Assembly: GCA_023515745.1 (NCBI GenBank)
Contig: JALECJ010000007.1
Location: forward strand, 1,054,001 to 1,118,000
Reading direction: 5' to 3'
DNA length: 64,000 nt
From: Amoeboaphelidium protococcarum
Taxonomy: Eukaryota; Aphelidiomycota; Aphelidea
The notes beneath the pieces were generated by a model. The model made no database searches, was not told the DNA's origin, and worked only from the letters and a program-made list of their open reading frames with translations. Both the position numbers and the translations under genes were made by a program. Below, piece by piece: positions 35,195 to 47,043 of the stretch; positions within the stretch are counted from its first letter, which is position 1, and every line of letters begins with the position of its first letter.

Positions 35195-37381
35195 ATGACA
35201 TTTAAGGAGAATTAAAAATTGCTATAGTAGCTAGAGGTTCAATTAAATTAGGCCGAGAGTTACGATGAATGGCGCTAGATTGCTGTAACGCATGATTCAA
35301 TAAACGGCAAGGCTGAGTGGAAGTTGAATCCGGTAGACCCAAATTACGATTACCAACTGATATCAAATCGCTTGGATGCCATGCGAAGAGCTAGGCAAGA
35401 AGGGAATTTAGAGGAGATGCTATATCTGGTAAGATCTTCACTTCTCAGAAATTTGGCTGATATGGGCACGCCATCGCTGTACAATTAGACTAAAGTGGGC
35501 ACAAAGAAGTTGATTGAAGATTATATCGAGGAAGTTACACTTCAACTTAACTGTATCATGGAATACACTGATAGCGCTTTGCATTCTGGCAATATTTACG
35601 CAAATGAAAGCGATGGGTAGTCACCTAAGGCAAATAATCTGTAATAGTTTGATGTTAGCGCCAAGTTGCAGTTCTTCCAAAGCATCAGACAGTTATAAGG
35701 TCGTACAGCTCTACTGTTGTCTGGAGGTGCGATGATGGGACTGATTCATGTTGGAATTATTCGCGCATTGATAGAATTACGGCTCATGCCCAGAATTGTA
35801 TCTGGCTCATCAGTGGGCAGTCTTATGGCTGCCATTGTTGGTACAAAGGAGGATGGAGAGCTAATAGAATTCATGGACCGCGAGCTGTTTGATTTGAACG
35901 CGCTCGAAGATGACGTCATTGACAATGATGTTGAGCCTAATCTTGATAATGTTGATGGTCATGGTGGTAGTGTCTTTATAAAACTAAATCGATTATTGAA
36001 GCACGGTGTCTTATTTGACGTCGAAGTGCTAAAAAAGTGTATTATTAACAATATTGGAGAGATGACATTCCAAGAGGCGTACAACAAGACTAGACGCATA
36101 CTGAATATCACCGTCAGCTCATCGACCAAGTATGAGATGCCACGCTTGCTTAATTATCTGACCGCTCCTAATGTCCTTGTCTGGTCTGCTGTCGCTGCTT
36201 CCTGCGCGATACCTTTTGTCTATAAATCTGCCCCAATTTTGGCTCGAGATCGTAATGGGACGATTGTCGCGTCTGATCATCTGTGGATTGATGGTAGTGT
36301 GGAGAATGATCTACCAATGACACGGCTCAGCGAACTGTTTAATGTGAACCATTTCATTGTTAGTTAGGTGAATCCTCACGTTGTACCTTTCCTGTCGAAT
36401 TCAATGTCTGAAGTGGTTAGATAAGACAACAGCATCACATCACTGTTCAGTCGTGGCTTTAATCTGATAATGTCTGAGTTGTAACATCGTCTCAAACAGC
36501 TGATCGAGATGGATATATTGGCTACTCCTCTGCACCACATTAACAACATTTTATCACAAAAGTACTATGGAGATATCACCATTGTACCTACAGTCAGTGT
36601 TAGCGACTATGTGACTCTTATTAGTAATCCAACTAAATAGTAGCTTTGGGATGCAATGAAGAGAGGACAGCGCGCCACCTGGCAGAAGGAGAACATTATA
36701 CGTAACCACTGCCAACTTGAGTTGTACATTGACGAATGTATCTACAGATTGCGGTGTTAAAAGTTGGAATAGGATTGGAAAGGCGGGGTATTACCTCATA
36801 AAAATATCACAAGAAGTTCTAATCCGCACTTGTAATCTATCGATAGCATTGCCAGAACCTCTACTATGCCGTCCAACTCCAAGTCAAAGTAATTGCACGA
36901 ATCTCTCATGCGATAAATGGAACAACATTAGCAGTTGCATTAGAATCACACTATAAACTATGGGCACCATAATCCGCTTTCATAACTCTCGATATAGCCT
37001 TTCGGAGCATCAATAGATGATGTAGGTGGATAAAATATTAGCAGTAGCAAGTCTGATGATGGTCGGAGTGAAAGATTGGACTTGATTTCATCCAATAGAA
37101 AAAAGAAGCGATTCCTCAATCTGCCTATGAATCTGTAAATGAGCTCTGCGTAACAGTAATTAGAAGCTGATGGCGAATATGAATAGGAATTACGTGCATC
37201 ATAGTCAAGTAAGACTGCACCAAACTCTCCGCTCAGTCTGACATCTGAGAATATGTCATCATCTTGGTTCGGCCCCGAGTATGACACATCTCTGGACGTT
37301 GACATGTATCCGGAATCTCCAGCCACTTTAAACTAAAGATCTCTGCCAAACTCACTTCACAATCTCTACACCAAGAACTGA
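35195..37381 (+). CDS. Patatin-domain triacylglycerol lipase, Tgl3/4/5-SDP1 type
   Basis: 728 residues, single exon. The N-terminal 150 residues match the DUF3336 region that precedes patatin in fungal Tgl and plant SDP1 lipases (ESYDEWRQIA, YDYQLISNRLDAMRRAR, LLRNLADMGTPSLYN, TKKLIEDYIEEV). The patatin core has an oxyanion loop LLSGGAMMGLIHVG, nucleophile elbow SGSSVGSLMA, a Pro/Phe-rich helix (AVAASCAIPFVY) and catalytic Asp in WIDGSVENDLPM. These enzymes hydrolyse storage fat on lipid droplets. The last 180 residues are a Ser/Gln-rich disordered tail, typical of regulated family members. Caleosin, another lipid-droplet protein, is encoded 21 kb away. Confidence 0.9.
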
Positions 37382-37535
37382 ATAATGGATAGTCAGGTAA
37401 CGCGTCCTAATATGAAGAGTTTGTTGAATCCGGACTTATCGCGTGATTTTTAAAAAGTTATAATAGATGTTGCGTGTAGATTCAGTCTTTTAATTGAAAT
37501 ATCGATAAAAAATCATAATTACACACAATTACCAT

Positions 37536-38012
37536 TCACTATTTCCTCTTTTTTAGATAAGTCGATAGCACATCAAGCGGACGTCGCTTCTTGTTAGGAT
37601 TAACGTTATTACTCTTCGCGCTAAGTTAGTCTTGATCCGCTGACTTTTACTGTTCGCTTCCAGGATACTCAATTTATGAACCAGCGGATTACGTACTTTT
37701 CTGCTAATATTTCAACCTTTTCTCTAGTCTCAAAGCAGCTTTATCACCCTTGCTGAAACTGTGCGATTATTAAGACTTTGACGCGTCACCGGATCGCATA
37801 ATTCCCTTCTATTAAGGCGACTGCTGATATCCCAATCCGCTTCGCTCTGATCGCGACATTTTAATACTTTATCTCTAAGCAGATATTTATTTCCCGGCAC
37901 TATCATCACTCTTATTATATGCCTACTACTAGTCTTCACATTGGTCAAACCATTTAGCAACCACTCGCCTGGTGTGTAAAATCTTCTCTTATAAATCTGT
38001 TTACATCTCCAT
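37536..38012 (-). CDS. Small basic, Gln/Ser-rich, probably nuclear protein
   Basis: 158 residues, start MEMQTDLQEKILHTRRVVAKWF. Most of the rest is Gln, Lys and Ser, many Gln being TAA or TAG. The C-terminus carries basic clusters (NPNKKRRPLDVLSTYLKKRKQ) that would serve as a nuclear localisation signal. No catalytic motif and no recognised family. The N-terminal helix with Trp-Phe may be an interaction surface. The long TGA-free frame and well-formed ends support a real gene, but low complexity limits certainty. Confidence 0.5.
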
Positions 38013-38130
38013 TTTTATCGTTTTTTCATAAGTTGTAAGGGATGAAGGCAAACGATCAACATTTAGTGTTCAATCATAACAAACTTAAATAAAACATATT
38101 TATGCTAATAGTATCTCAGAGAGATTAAAC

Positions 38131-39711
38131 TCATTATATTTTAATATTGATGCGATTCCAAGAATTGTTCAATACACCGCGCTTGTTATAGATGCCGTCC
38201 GAAGTCTCTGGCTGTGAGTTGTAAGAGGAATCCACAGCTTTACAGACGAGTTGCAATTCACTTGGTCGATTGAGCGATTTGAGATCTATCTGAGTTTCCC
38301 ATAGAGTCCACGCCCATACTTTGCCATCTTCCTACTATGGGCGCTCCTGAAGAGTTGCCTCCTGCCACGACTTGCCACCATCAGGACTCATGTCAACGCG
38401 GATGATTCCTCTTCCACCGCCACTCCAAGCGTAGCCTTTCACGGTAATAGACTCGTCATTATTAGCATCTTCCACCAATCCTCTCGACAGCTGGATAATC
38501 TAATTATTCTAATGTGAAGTAATAGCGGACTGAACGGGCATCTCTTGGATAGATTTAGCATCTGCCCACTTCAAGTTACTCCAGTCAGAACTTGGATTAA
38601 AACTTTTATAATCATTTCGCTACCAATGACTCTTACTCTCCTCTTACGATAGTACAATTTTACTCAACCATTTGACAGATCTTGCTGCAACATGACCTGG
38701 AATGAGAACTCTCAATGGATAACCATGATCAGGTAGCAAATCCTGTCCATTCATCTACCATACTACATACACATCTCCGCCTTCATTAAGTGCTTTTTAA
38801 ACCGGCACTGATGCTCCATATCCATCAAGGCCTTCAAATTAAACGTGTTTGTACTTCTTACTCAGATCTTACAATGATAGCTGAGGATAGAGATGATGGA
38901 GCAGATCAGTCAAACGTACACCTGTCCATTCGGCATTACCAATCGCACCACCTTCCCACAAAAGACCTTACAGAGCACCACTTACCTACATATCCCTTCT
39001 TCTGTTGCCAGCACATTGAAGGGTTACATGATCCTGACAGCTGGCGACTTTAGACTTGATATCATCCAACTTAATTACCTAAGGCGGCATAATACCATCG
39101 TCGCTTTCAATAGTCAATTTATAGTCATTAAGATCTGTAATATGAGGTACAGGTAGGTGATTACGCTTATAAAAAAGTTCGCTAGGTGTAATGAATTCTT
39201 CACCCATAAGAGTCAAAGGTGTCTCTGCATTAAACGGCTTCCAGCTCTAAACTTTTAGTAATACACTACGCTCCGGGTCTCCAGAGAATGGATCTTGTAC
39301 ATCAAGTTCTTACTGCTTCTTCTACTTGCTTAAGTCAGCTACATCGCGCGGATCCAACTCTCCAATCTTGTACTCTTCCAAGATCTATCTCACCTCAGGC
39401 TTATCGTGAATAGTGTACACTTTCCAGTAAGGCTCAACTGGACCACCAGCTGCAAGCATGATTCTATTACCGCCCGGATGAGATTAGACAAATTTTGTAA
39501 TATCATACACAGAACTACCATAAGTGACCCATATGCCACCCTTGTCCAGCGAATTGTGCTATTACACTTGCTCTCTCGATATATAATTGGAGTCATGCAG
39601 CTACTTCTAGTGCAGAGTCTTGTATGTGCATCCGCCAAACGCAACGCTCAATCCCACAGCGATTCCAGTATTGACAAACTTTTAAGTATTCTACCGCAAA
39701 TAAATAAACAT
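38131..39711 (-). CDS. SUOX: Sulfite oxidase with N-terminal cytochrome b5 domain
   Basis: 526 residues, single exon. Oxidises sulfite to sulfate in the mitochondrial intermembrane space using a molybdenum cofactor, passing electrons to cytochrome c. The N-terminus has a hydrophobic segment ([15 protein letters not shown]) suited to inner-membrane sorting. The heme b5 domain is recognised by DITKFVQSHPGGNR. The Mo domain has [19 protein letters not shown] with the Mo-ligand Cys, [26 protein letters not shown] and the dimerisation domain [17 protein letters not shown]. Nitrate reductase is excluded: no C-terminal FAD/NADH part exists. Animal-like b5-SUOX is uncommon in yeasts. Confidence 0.93.
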
Positions 39712-39900
39712 AAATGTTTTGTGAACTTATTCTACTAACTTGAATTAGAGTTTAATGAAGAATTGAGGTGTTAAATGTAATGAAGTGACTTGCAATTGAA
39801 AGACAAGATACAGATGGATGCGCGCGGGTGTAAGAATAAGGGCTAATAACATCTAGTTATAATAATTAGGACCTATCAAAAACACACCAAAAATTTATTC

Positions 39901-41391
39901 TCATATTCTTAAACCGGATTTATCACGTACTTGTTGATGAGGAGCGGCGACAGTACCTTTATTATTATTATCACGATCGGTCTTGGACACGTAGATTATA
40001 CCCAGCAGACGATCCTTCTCCTAACGCGATAATTCATCATTCTAATATATACTATTCACGGTCATTGATCTCTTCTACCTGGAAGTGAAAGTTGAAAACT
40101 TTTTGCTGCCAAATTTGGTAGAGTCGTGCTGTTGGTGTTATCCTTACTAATTATGTTGTAGTGATGATGATGATGATGGGCTGTTTTGGGCAACAAATAC
40201 ATCCGCAGCTTTCAACATGTTCACCCTTTAGATCGAACTTACGGACATTTTACCTTCTCCGACCTACAGTATGGATTCAATGTCCGTATTGTAATGACTA
40301 TTGACCGTGACTGCTGCGGTTAATGGACGGATATCAGGTGACGCCATGGGAATTGTTACACCGCCAACACCACCATCCACATTTCTATGATGACGCGAGG
40401 ACACTGTGTTGACCATCAGCGGTCGATCACTACCAGCATCTGAAGATAACTCCATTTGTGATTGGGAGACTCTACCATTTCTACCAGCAGCCCCACCTTC
40501 AGTGGATGAAAATAAGCTGTGCTTCGCAATCTTAATCAGATGATCAATATCATTGGTGACTGAATCGTTGGTAACCTCAGAGGCAATTGACATATCCGTA
40601 ATCAGATCTGCATTCTATCCGCTATCATTAGTGTCGATGGTAGTCAAGGTACCACGAGATCCATGCAACATTAAGCCACCATGAGGTACAGATGCGTCCG
40701 TGGCATGGAAAGATTATCTCAATCTGGTCGACTAATGCGTCTGCTGTTACTACTGTTGCTGACTTCCATTAGATCTGGACAATCTTCTCAGACTGGAGAA
40801 GCTGCTGACATTTTTCTACCTGGTCAAATTACTATTCGATGATGATTTGGCATAATTGAATAGATTCTCATCGTCGCTTTTGTTCTGCACAGTATCTCCA
40901 GAGTGCGATGTTTGCTCCTTCTTTTAAGATCTATGCAGCAGAGTATCTATATCAGAGTTTTGTCTAGGCATTAGGAGCGTATTGACAGGACGCTACTCTG
41001 GATCAGACATGACCATACTGTGAATGCTACTACCACCACTAGTTGTGAATCGCGCAGCTGCAGCCTCGGCAGACGTAGTGACATGAGATACGGATTTGGA
41101 ATACTTTCTAGTGAGCTATTGCGGTGTACCAGGTGACTTGGGGCGAGCTGACTATGCCGATTGTGGATTGAATAGAGTATAGCGATTCGAAGTCTTGTTC
41201 TGAGCAGTCGATGGACGACTTTAAACTGCCTACGAAGATCCAGCAATGGCAGCATCTCCACCAGTCTAAATAACATCAGCGGATCCATAGCCAGAGAAAA
41301 TAATGTTCTCCTTACCATCTCCAGCATTGTAACCACCATTGATCAACAGAACATGATCAATGTCCTGAGCGTGAGAGTCGATACCATTCAT
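39901..41391 (-). CDS. Ser/Gln-rich disordered protein
   Basis: 496 residues, almost entirely low complexity (Ser, Gln, Asn, Thr) with a Gln run around 40745 and a Ser run near 40162-40176. The first 45 residues are more ordered (INGGYNAGDGKENIIFSGYG). The last 60 contain a structured-looking stretch (LSRQEKDRLLGIIYVSKTDRD). The start at Met41391 is the first in-frame Met; the frame is open further upstream, so an extra 5' exon is possible. No domain is recognised. Many potential phosphorylation sites suggest a regulatory or scaffold protein. Confidence 0.55.
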
Positions 41392-41812
41392 ACTGGATGT
41401 GATTATAGTCAATTTCAAAAATAACGCTGAAGATGCTTTAGTGTTTGGATGCAATTAATGTACTAGAATGCTTGCTCTAGGAGTGGATTAGAACTTTCAA
41501 CGTTCTCTATGTACCGTAGTCCAGAGTAACAACGTGTTTCCATGACCACCTTGGTTCGATCAAACAGAGCCCTTAAACGCGTTCATATTCAGTAATTAAA
41601 CTGTCGCTAGCCACTAAATAAGATGTATAATACAACAAGACATAAACATTATGCCACCGAGGTAAGAGAACTTAACAATTGGTAAAAATCGTATATCGAT
41701 GAGTTTTGTTGGTTGTAACAGACCGCTTGACCCACCAAACGTCGAACTTTTCTTCGAGATCAATTCCATTCTCACTGATCGTTCATCAACTAAAGGTTAA
41801 ATTAAAATTAAA
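41392..41812. other. Divergent promoter region upstream of eIF3h
   Basis: 421 bp between the Ser/Gln-rich gene and eIF3h. A minus-strand ORF starting near 41542 overlaps the 5' end of the Ser/Gln-rich gene in another frame but cannot be spliced to it. No RNA gene seen. Confidence 0.45.
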
Positions 41813-42745
41813 ATGACAAACGCGACTGATTTGGAGCAGAAAATAGAGTCTGTGCAGGTTAGTCCTGCCGCTCTGGCTCAGCTGAAGAACGCTTAGAATA
41901 GCTATCTCCTGGGCTACATTGACACGGCAAAGAAGCTGGTAGAGGTGACGTTCGCCTTACCGTTCAACCACGGGTTTGCATCTAATGCCAAGGATGAGAA
42001 TGCCAAGTATCTCAGTCAGGCTCTGCAGCTATATAAAGCGATTAATGTAGACTACTTTGTGGTTGGTTTGTATTTCTCCGGACACTATGCGGGCTAGGAT
42101 CACCAGGTGTTGGGTAACTACAAGGTGATTGAGAGAATCAATGAGTTTGCAAAGGATCATCCTCAAGCGATTCTGCTCACCTCCCAACAGCAGGGATAGT
42201 TTGGGGCGTATTAGCTAAATACTGCATTTAAAAAGCAGTTCGCCGCCAAGCAATTCACTATTAATGATTTGGAAAAGAAGCACTTGAATTATGGCTCCAT
42301 TTGGAGTCAGTTGCCTCTCTCACTGCTCTCTGATCAGTTTTCAGTGTAAGCGATTGCCGGATTACCAGCGACTTCGTTCACTGATGTTTTCACGCGTCTG
42401 GATGGCGGTAATGCCTCCCATTAGTAGCAGTAGAGCTAAGAAGATTTACTGGTGAAGTAGCTGGAGAATATGATCTCGATGTAGGACTAGTTGCACTAGG
42501 ACTCATACAAGTTTTCCAAATTTGTGTCCAACATCAGTAGATAGAGGCAGCATATCTAACACTTGCGTAATCGACAGTAGTACTAGCAGTAGTAGTTATA
42601 AGGTGGTGACGTGGCGTAGTAAGAACAGACCACTAGAAGTTATGAAGATAATGAATTTGGTGTCCGCGTTCCATCTGAGCCATCTCGATTGGATAATCTG
42701 CTAATTATGGCTGGCATTAACGCAGCCGTTGGTACCAAGAATTGA
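41813..42745 (+). CDS. EIF3H: Translation initiation factor 3 subunit H
   Basis: 310 residues. MPN-type (JAMM-fold, non-catalytic) subunit of eIF3. Motifs in order: ESVQVSPAALAQLKNAQ, GYIDTAKKLVEVTFALPF, VDYFVVGLYFSGHYAGQD where the JAMM metal ligands are missing as expected for eIF3h, NTAFKKQF, WSQLPLSLLSDQ and a C-terminal Gln-rich coiled coil. The tail region has more than 20 Gln, mostly TAG, which makes this gene a good example of the altered code. Another MPN protein such as eIF3f is less likely because of the order QVSPAAL and the C-terminal helix. Confidence 0.8.
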
Positions 42746-42802
42746 ACTAATGAAATACATTTATTATTCATTTCAGATATCTATTTTCTCAATTGCAAAT
42801 AT

Positions 42803-43222
42803 TCACTTACTTGTGAGCATGTTAGGAATACCCTTTTTAATCTGGTACTCAGTCTCACACCGCTGACATTGTAATTATCCTTCAACGACTTCAGTAAGGA
42901 GGGCGCGTGTGATATCTTCAAGTACTTTCTAATCCTGACCGATAGCGAGCGCGTCAATCTACTCTGGCAGCTATATGCCCACCGATAACGCTGTATGATA
43001 TAGAGCCGGATAATCACATTTGCCACTCTCGACAAATCCTCTAACAAATTAGATCTAATCTTCCAACTATTGCTTGTCATCATCATTATCGATCATTGCC
43101 TCCGACTATTACTCTGCCAGAACAACCTCTTTTAATATCAGCGGGAAATTAGGCGCATCAGATTTCAAAGCGCGACATGCAGCAGATGGACAAGCGAGAA
43201 GATTATGTGTAAGTAGTTTCAT
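42803..43222 (-). CDS. TRM112: TRM112, activator of methyltransferases
   Basis: 139 residues. Small zinc-binding partner that stabilises tRNA, rRNA and release-factor methyltransferases (Trm9, Trm11, Bud23, Mtq2). Start MKLLTHNLLACP is the family start and was chosen over an upstream in-frame extension to 43384. The C-terminus has TEVVEGQLQCQRCETEYQIKKGIPNML, matching remembered human TRM112 (EGTLQC...GIPNML). The second Cys pair (CQRC) is intact. Mtq2-Trm112 methylates the Gln of eRF1's GGQ motif, which is of interest in a genome with only one stop codon. The 3' end converges with eIF3h. Confidence 0.9.
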
Positions 43223-43415
43223 TCTAATTGAATTGTAATTATAATCACGGTCTTTATATCTGGTGATAGACTGATCAACTGAGAAAGCGAGCGAGCGGAG
43301 CGCTTGGCTGTTTTCATTTTCGAGTTTTTCTCTCTTTGTTTTAGCTGTAGGAGGTCCACCGTCACTATATTTCAACATCGCCAAATAGCATTACTATTAT
43401 TTTTAAGCAATTAAG

Positions 43416-43964
43416 ATGGATAAACTGCTGTAGATATAGAAAATGTCTGCCTAGCTGGCGGAACTGCTGATGTCTAATTAGGAAGATATCAAGTCCATTG
43501 TGTAGTCTAGTGACAAGGTGCACACTCGAGTGAGAGGAGATCAATTGCAGTTCAGCTCAATGTCTCCTCAGGATGGAGAAGCTAAAATAAAGTACTTGGA
43601 AGCTCAGTTGATTGAAGCCGAGTCATAGATTACAGAGCTGATCAACGGAACTACCCTGATTATGAACAAGTATCGTTAGATGCAGTAGTAGTACAATAAA
43701 CTGATTAGCGATACTGTTGGAGATTAAATAAGCGATCACCGTAGAGATGAGTAGGATAATAATAATATTTTGAAAGTAGTCATGTAAGAGAATGATAAGC
43801 TGAGACGGGAGAATGTGATACTCAAATCCAAGGTGGATGAAATGTATAGTCTTATGAGGACGGTGGCTTTCAGTTCTGATGATGAGATTGAAAAAGATTC
43901 CACCATTCACTCTCTTGAACTCCAAGTGTCCACTCTCTAAAAGATGCTCAAAATTGCCAATTGA
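43416..43964 (+). CDS. SIKE/FGFR1OP2-family coiled-coil protein
   Basis: 182 residues, coiled coil through most of its length. Matches to remembered SIKE1: LIMNKYRQMQQQYNKL (LIMSKYREQMFRL), an ENDKLRRENVIL segment, then MYSLMRTVAF (the MAAVMRKAI segment), and finally SLELQVSTLQKMLKI (QLEQENKGLREILQI). SIKE and FGFR1OP2 are STRIPAK subunits; fungi have a related coiled-coil subunit. Start MDKLLQIQKMSAQLAEL. Coiled-coil similarity is easily overread, so the call is moderate. A Ppg1-type phosphatase at the end of the window is also linked to STRIPAK-like complexes. Confidence 0.6.
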
Positions 43965-44082
43965 GTTTTCTTTTACTTTGTATAATATAAATATTGTTAA
44001 TTGTATATGTATGAGATTTTGTCTTGATTGAATTCATTTACACTATGCTTGTCTTTATTCACTGTTGTGCGTTCTCTCTTTA

Positions 44083-44103
44083 CACTCACTCACTCACTCA
44101 CTC
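44083..44103. repeat. (CACT)n microsatellite
   Basis: Five tandem CACT units in the leader region of the V-ATPase gene. Confidence 0.9.
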
Positions 44104-44225
44104 GCTGTCTTCAGTCTCCGCGCGCTTCTCTTCCTTCTTTCCATCAAAGGGAATTAAACTGTGTTGATTCTTCCATAGTCTTCCGTACTCTGGGTATCAG
44201 AAAACCGATTTTCAATTAAATAAAT

Positions 44226-45347
44226 ATGCTTTCGCTTGGAGGATTGATGTATTTTAATGCCAACCATGGGTATTTAGAGGCTTTAGTGAGAGGATTCAAG
44301 TAATCGATTCTCACCTCGACTCAGTATGGCAACTTGGTGCAGTGTGAGACATTGGAGGATATGAAGCTGTAGTTGAGTGCCACAGAGTATGCTGATGTGC
44401 TACAGACTATTACGGGATCTAAGCTCAGATCAAGCGATCTATCTGCTGCATGTTTGGATAAGATGGTGCAAGAATTTAAACACATCCGCGCCAACAGTGA
44501 TGAACCGCTGAGTAAATTTCTGGATTACATCACCTATGCGTACATGATTGATAACATTGTACTGTTAATTACTGGCGCCATTCATAACAGAGACACCAAG
44601 GAGTTGATTGAGAGGTGTCACCCACTGGGATAGTTTGAATCGCTGCCTGCATTAAGTATATGCTAGAATGTGGATGACTTGTACAATCTGTGCATTGTGG
44701 ACACTCCTCTGGCCAAGTATTTCCAGTCGTTTTCATCATCCTCCGACTTGGATGAGATGAATGTGGAAATTATACGTAACACACTGTACAAGTCCTATTT
44801 GGAAGATTTCGATCGGTTCTGCCGTGAAGAATGTGACTCTGCAGAGACTGCTGAGGTTATGCACGATATTCTGGAGTTTGAAGCAGATCGCCGAACTATA
44901 ACCATCACCCTCAACTCTCTGCATACAGAACTATCAAAGGATGAGAGACTGAAGCTGTATCCGGCCATGGGTAAATTGTATCCTGATGGTCAGTTGAAAT
45001 TGAGCAAGTGCGAAGATGAAGATTCCGTCAAGATTGCGTGTGAACAGTATCCTCAGTATCGATAGTTTTTTGATAGCTCGACATCATCACTCATGATGGT
45101 CAGTGGATCAATGGGCAGCGGTGGTGCTTACGGCGGAGAAGAATCGTACGTGCAGCACATGGAAGATGAATTCTTCAGGTACGAGGTGAATACTAACAAG
45201 TATGTGTTTATGCGTCAGTTCAACTTTGGTGTGTTCTATGCCTACTTCAAGTTGAAAGAGCAAGAGATTAGAAACATTGTCTGGATCGCTGAATGTATTG
45301 CTCAAGGCCAGCGGGAGAAGATTAACAATTATGTTCCAATCTTTTGA
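44226..45347 (+). CDS. VMA6: V-type ATPase subunit d
   Basis: 373 residues. Subunit d (Vma6) sits on the c-ring and couples the central stalk to the membrane rotor of the proton pump. Motifs: [109 protein letters not shown] and C-terminal [25 protein letters not shown]. Near residue 290 there is a Ser/Gly-rich insert ([17 protein letters not shown]) of about 25 residues that I do not recall from other subunit d sequences. It would lie in a peripheral loop. Confidence 0.95.
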
Positions 45348-45794
45348 TATTCATATCGCTGGATTGATACTCAGTCTCAGATGTTAATTGCGATTTAAAA
45401 TACAAATTGAGGTGAGAGATTATGCGTCGTGTTTCATTCTTTTATTGTATTGCTACCATGCATTAGAATTCTCTTTAGATAGCAGGTGGATTAGTTTTGA
45501 AGGATCACGTTCTTAACAACGGAGAGTTGACGCTTATTTGAGTGATCGTTGGAGACGCAACAAACACTCTTAAAATGTGACGACCATCTCTACGGCAATT
45601 CTTCTTCTTCCCTCATAGAAGTCTTATGAACTGAATGCGGTTCTCTATTCTTTGAAAATTGAAATATCTCTCACTTTAATGGCTATCTATTTATCTATCG
45701 TAAGGTACAAGTTGAAAGACATTCACTTCATTTGCACCACCAGGTTCTTACTGTAGAAGGAGTCAACTACGGATCATACATATCATTGTGAAAA

Positions 45795-47043
45795 CAATGA
45801 AGATGTTCCGTATGCGGCTTCCTCGGACACTCTGCTGACAAATGCTTTGCGCCTAATGATGGTTGGACTCAGCTAGATTTCGATGCGCAAATAGTTCAGG
45901 CAGATATGATGCTTTGAAAGCTGCTATTAATCTTGCTAGATGCGTTTATTGGTCTCGTACTGAAGTGCTAACGGCCGAATATCAAGATGCTCATGCCAAT
46001 TTGACTGTTATTACTCCTTCCATAGACACAATGTGGTTGAGTGGTAAAGGACGAAGAGCGCGCTATGCTGTCCAATTTGTATAATGACACCTTGCGTCTG
46101 CCTTTGTTCACTATTACATTCTTGCTTTCTGTGATAGTCAAAATGTTTATCAGTTAATGATGGAGAGATGGTAAAACGTGCAGAATGAACAAGCTATAGA
46201 TCTCACTTTCCTCAAATTGTCTGAAAATATGGTGGACAATCTGATGCGCCCCTTCCGTGGGAATGCAGCTGGCACCGACTTCGATTGGCTGGGAGATGGG
46301 CAGGGTCTTGATAATATACAGGTTGGCGTGCCTGAAAGAGTGCAGGCCGGTGTCATCAATTACAATAGAATTAATACGGTGCTGCAACAATTTAAAGCTA
46401 ATGTCTTTGGTCCTGCTGGCGTCTAGATTCTGCACAATCGAATGCTGCATAAGCCAATGCGATATTTTGCAAAGGAGTACTTTACGCGTCTGCATACTCA
46501 TGTCCAAATGAATTTTGCTAAGACCATTGAATGTTTCATGGATGCAAAGCTGAAAGTTGAATGCCGTGAATTCGGTTTCAGACGGGCATGGCTGAAGAGA
46601 TACCTGCTGAAATGTCTAAATGGCAGACAGCAGTATGATTAGGAGGCTGTGTTGGCTTTCTTGGCTGCTCGTCACCAAGAGGCTGATAGGCAATTTTTCT
46701 TTGGTGTGGTAGATGAGATTATGTCCATGTGCTGGAGCTTTCTGCTGGATATTGACCATGAGCATCCTCTAGGTGCAAAGACGAGGCGGATGCATGCGAA
46801 AGGATGTTTAAGCGTGGCACGTTCCACAACGAACCGGTGTACAAAGACCAAGATGAAATTTAATACCGGTAGGTACCTGGTAATAATGTATTGCTTCCAA
46901 CGCGCTATTTAGGCGTTGTCCGAATAGAGAGGCTTGCAGCTGAAGCAATTTAATCTACTGCCTTAATTCAAAGTTGGCTGTCAGCATATGATCCTTGGTT
47001 AGAAAAAAGGCAATATGTGTGTCGATTCTGGTTTCTTGGGTGA
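45795..47043 (+). pseudogene. Frame-broken coding remnant with CCHC zinc knuckle
   Basis: Several protein-like blocks in three frames, interrupted by TGA and frameshifts. First, a perfect zinc knuckle CSVCGFLGHSADKC (C-x2-C-x4-H-x4-C, 45804..45845) in a frame ending at TGA 45915..45917. Next, a block in a second frame to TGA 46085..46087. Then a long frame from 46157 containing NLMRPFRGNAAG, TDFDWLGDGQG, RMLHKPMRYFAKEYF and RQFFFGVVDEIMSMCW. After about 46770 coding-like sequence shifts by one base (CKDEADACERMFKRGTF ... LEKRQYVCRFWFLG) and ends at TGA 47041..47043. CCHC knuckles are common in gag and other mobile-element proteins. I recognise no polymerase or integrase. A decayed transposable element is the best guess; an intron-rich gene is the alternative. 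Confidence 0.45.

Noticed and set aside
41389-41542. Alternative N-terminal exon (METRCYSG...) for the Ser/Gln-rich gene
   Set aside because: Open in another frame, but no GT-AG pair joins it in phase to the main ORF.
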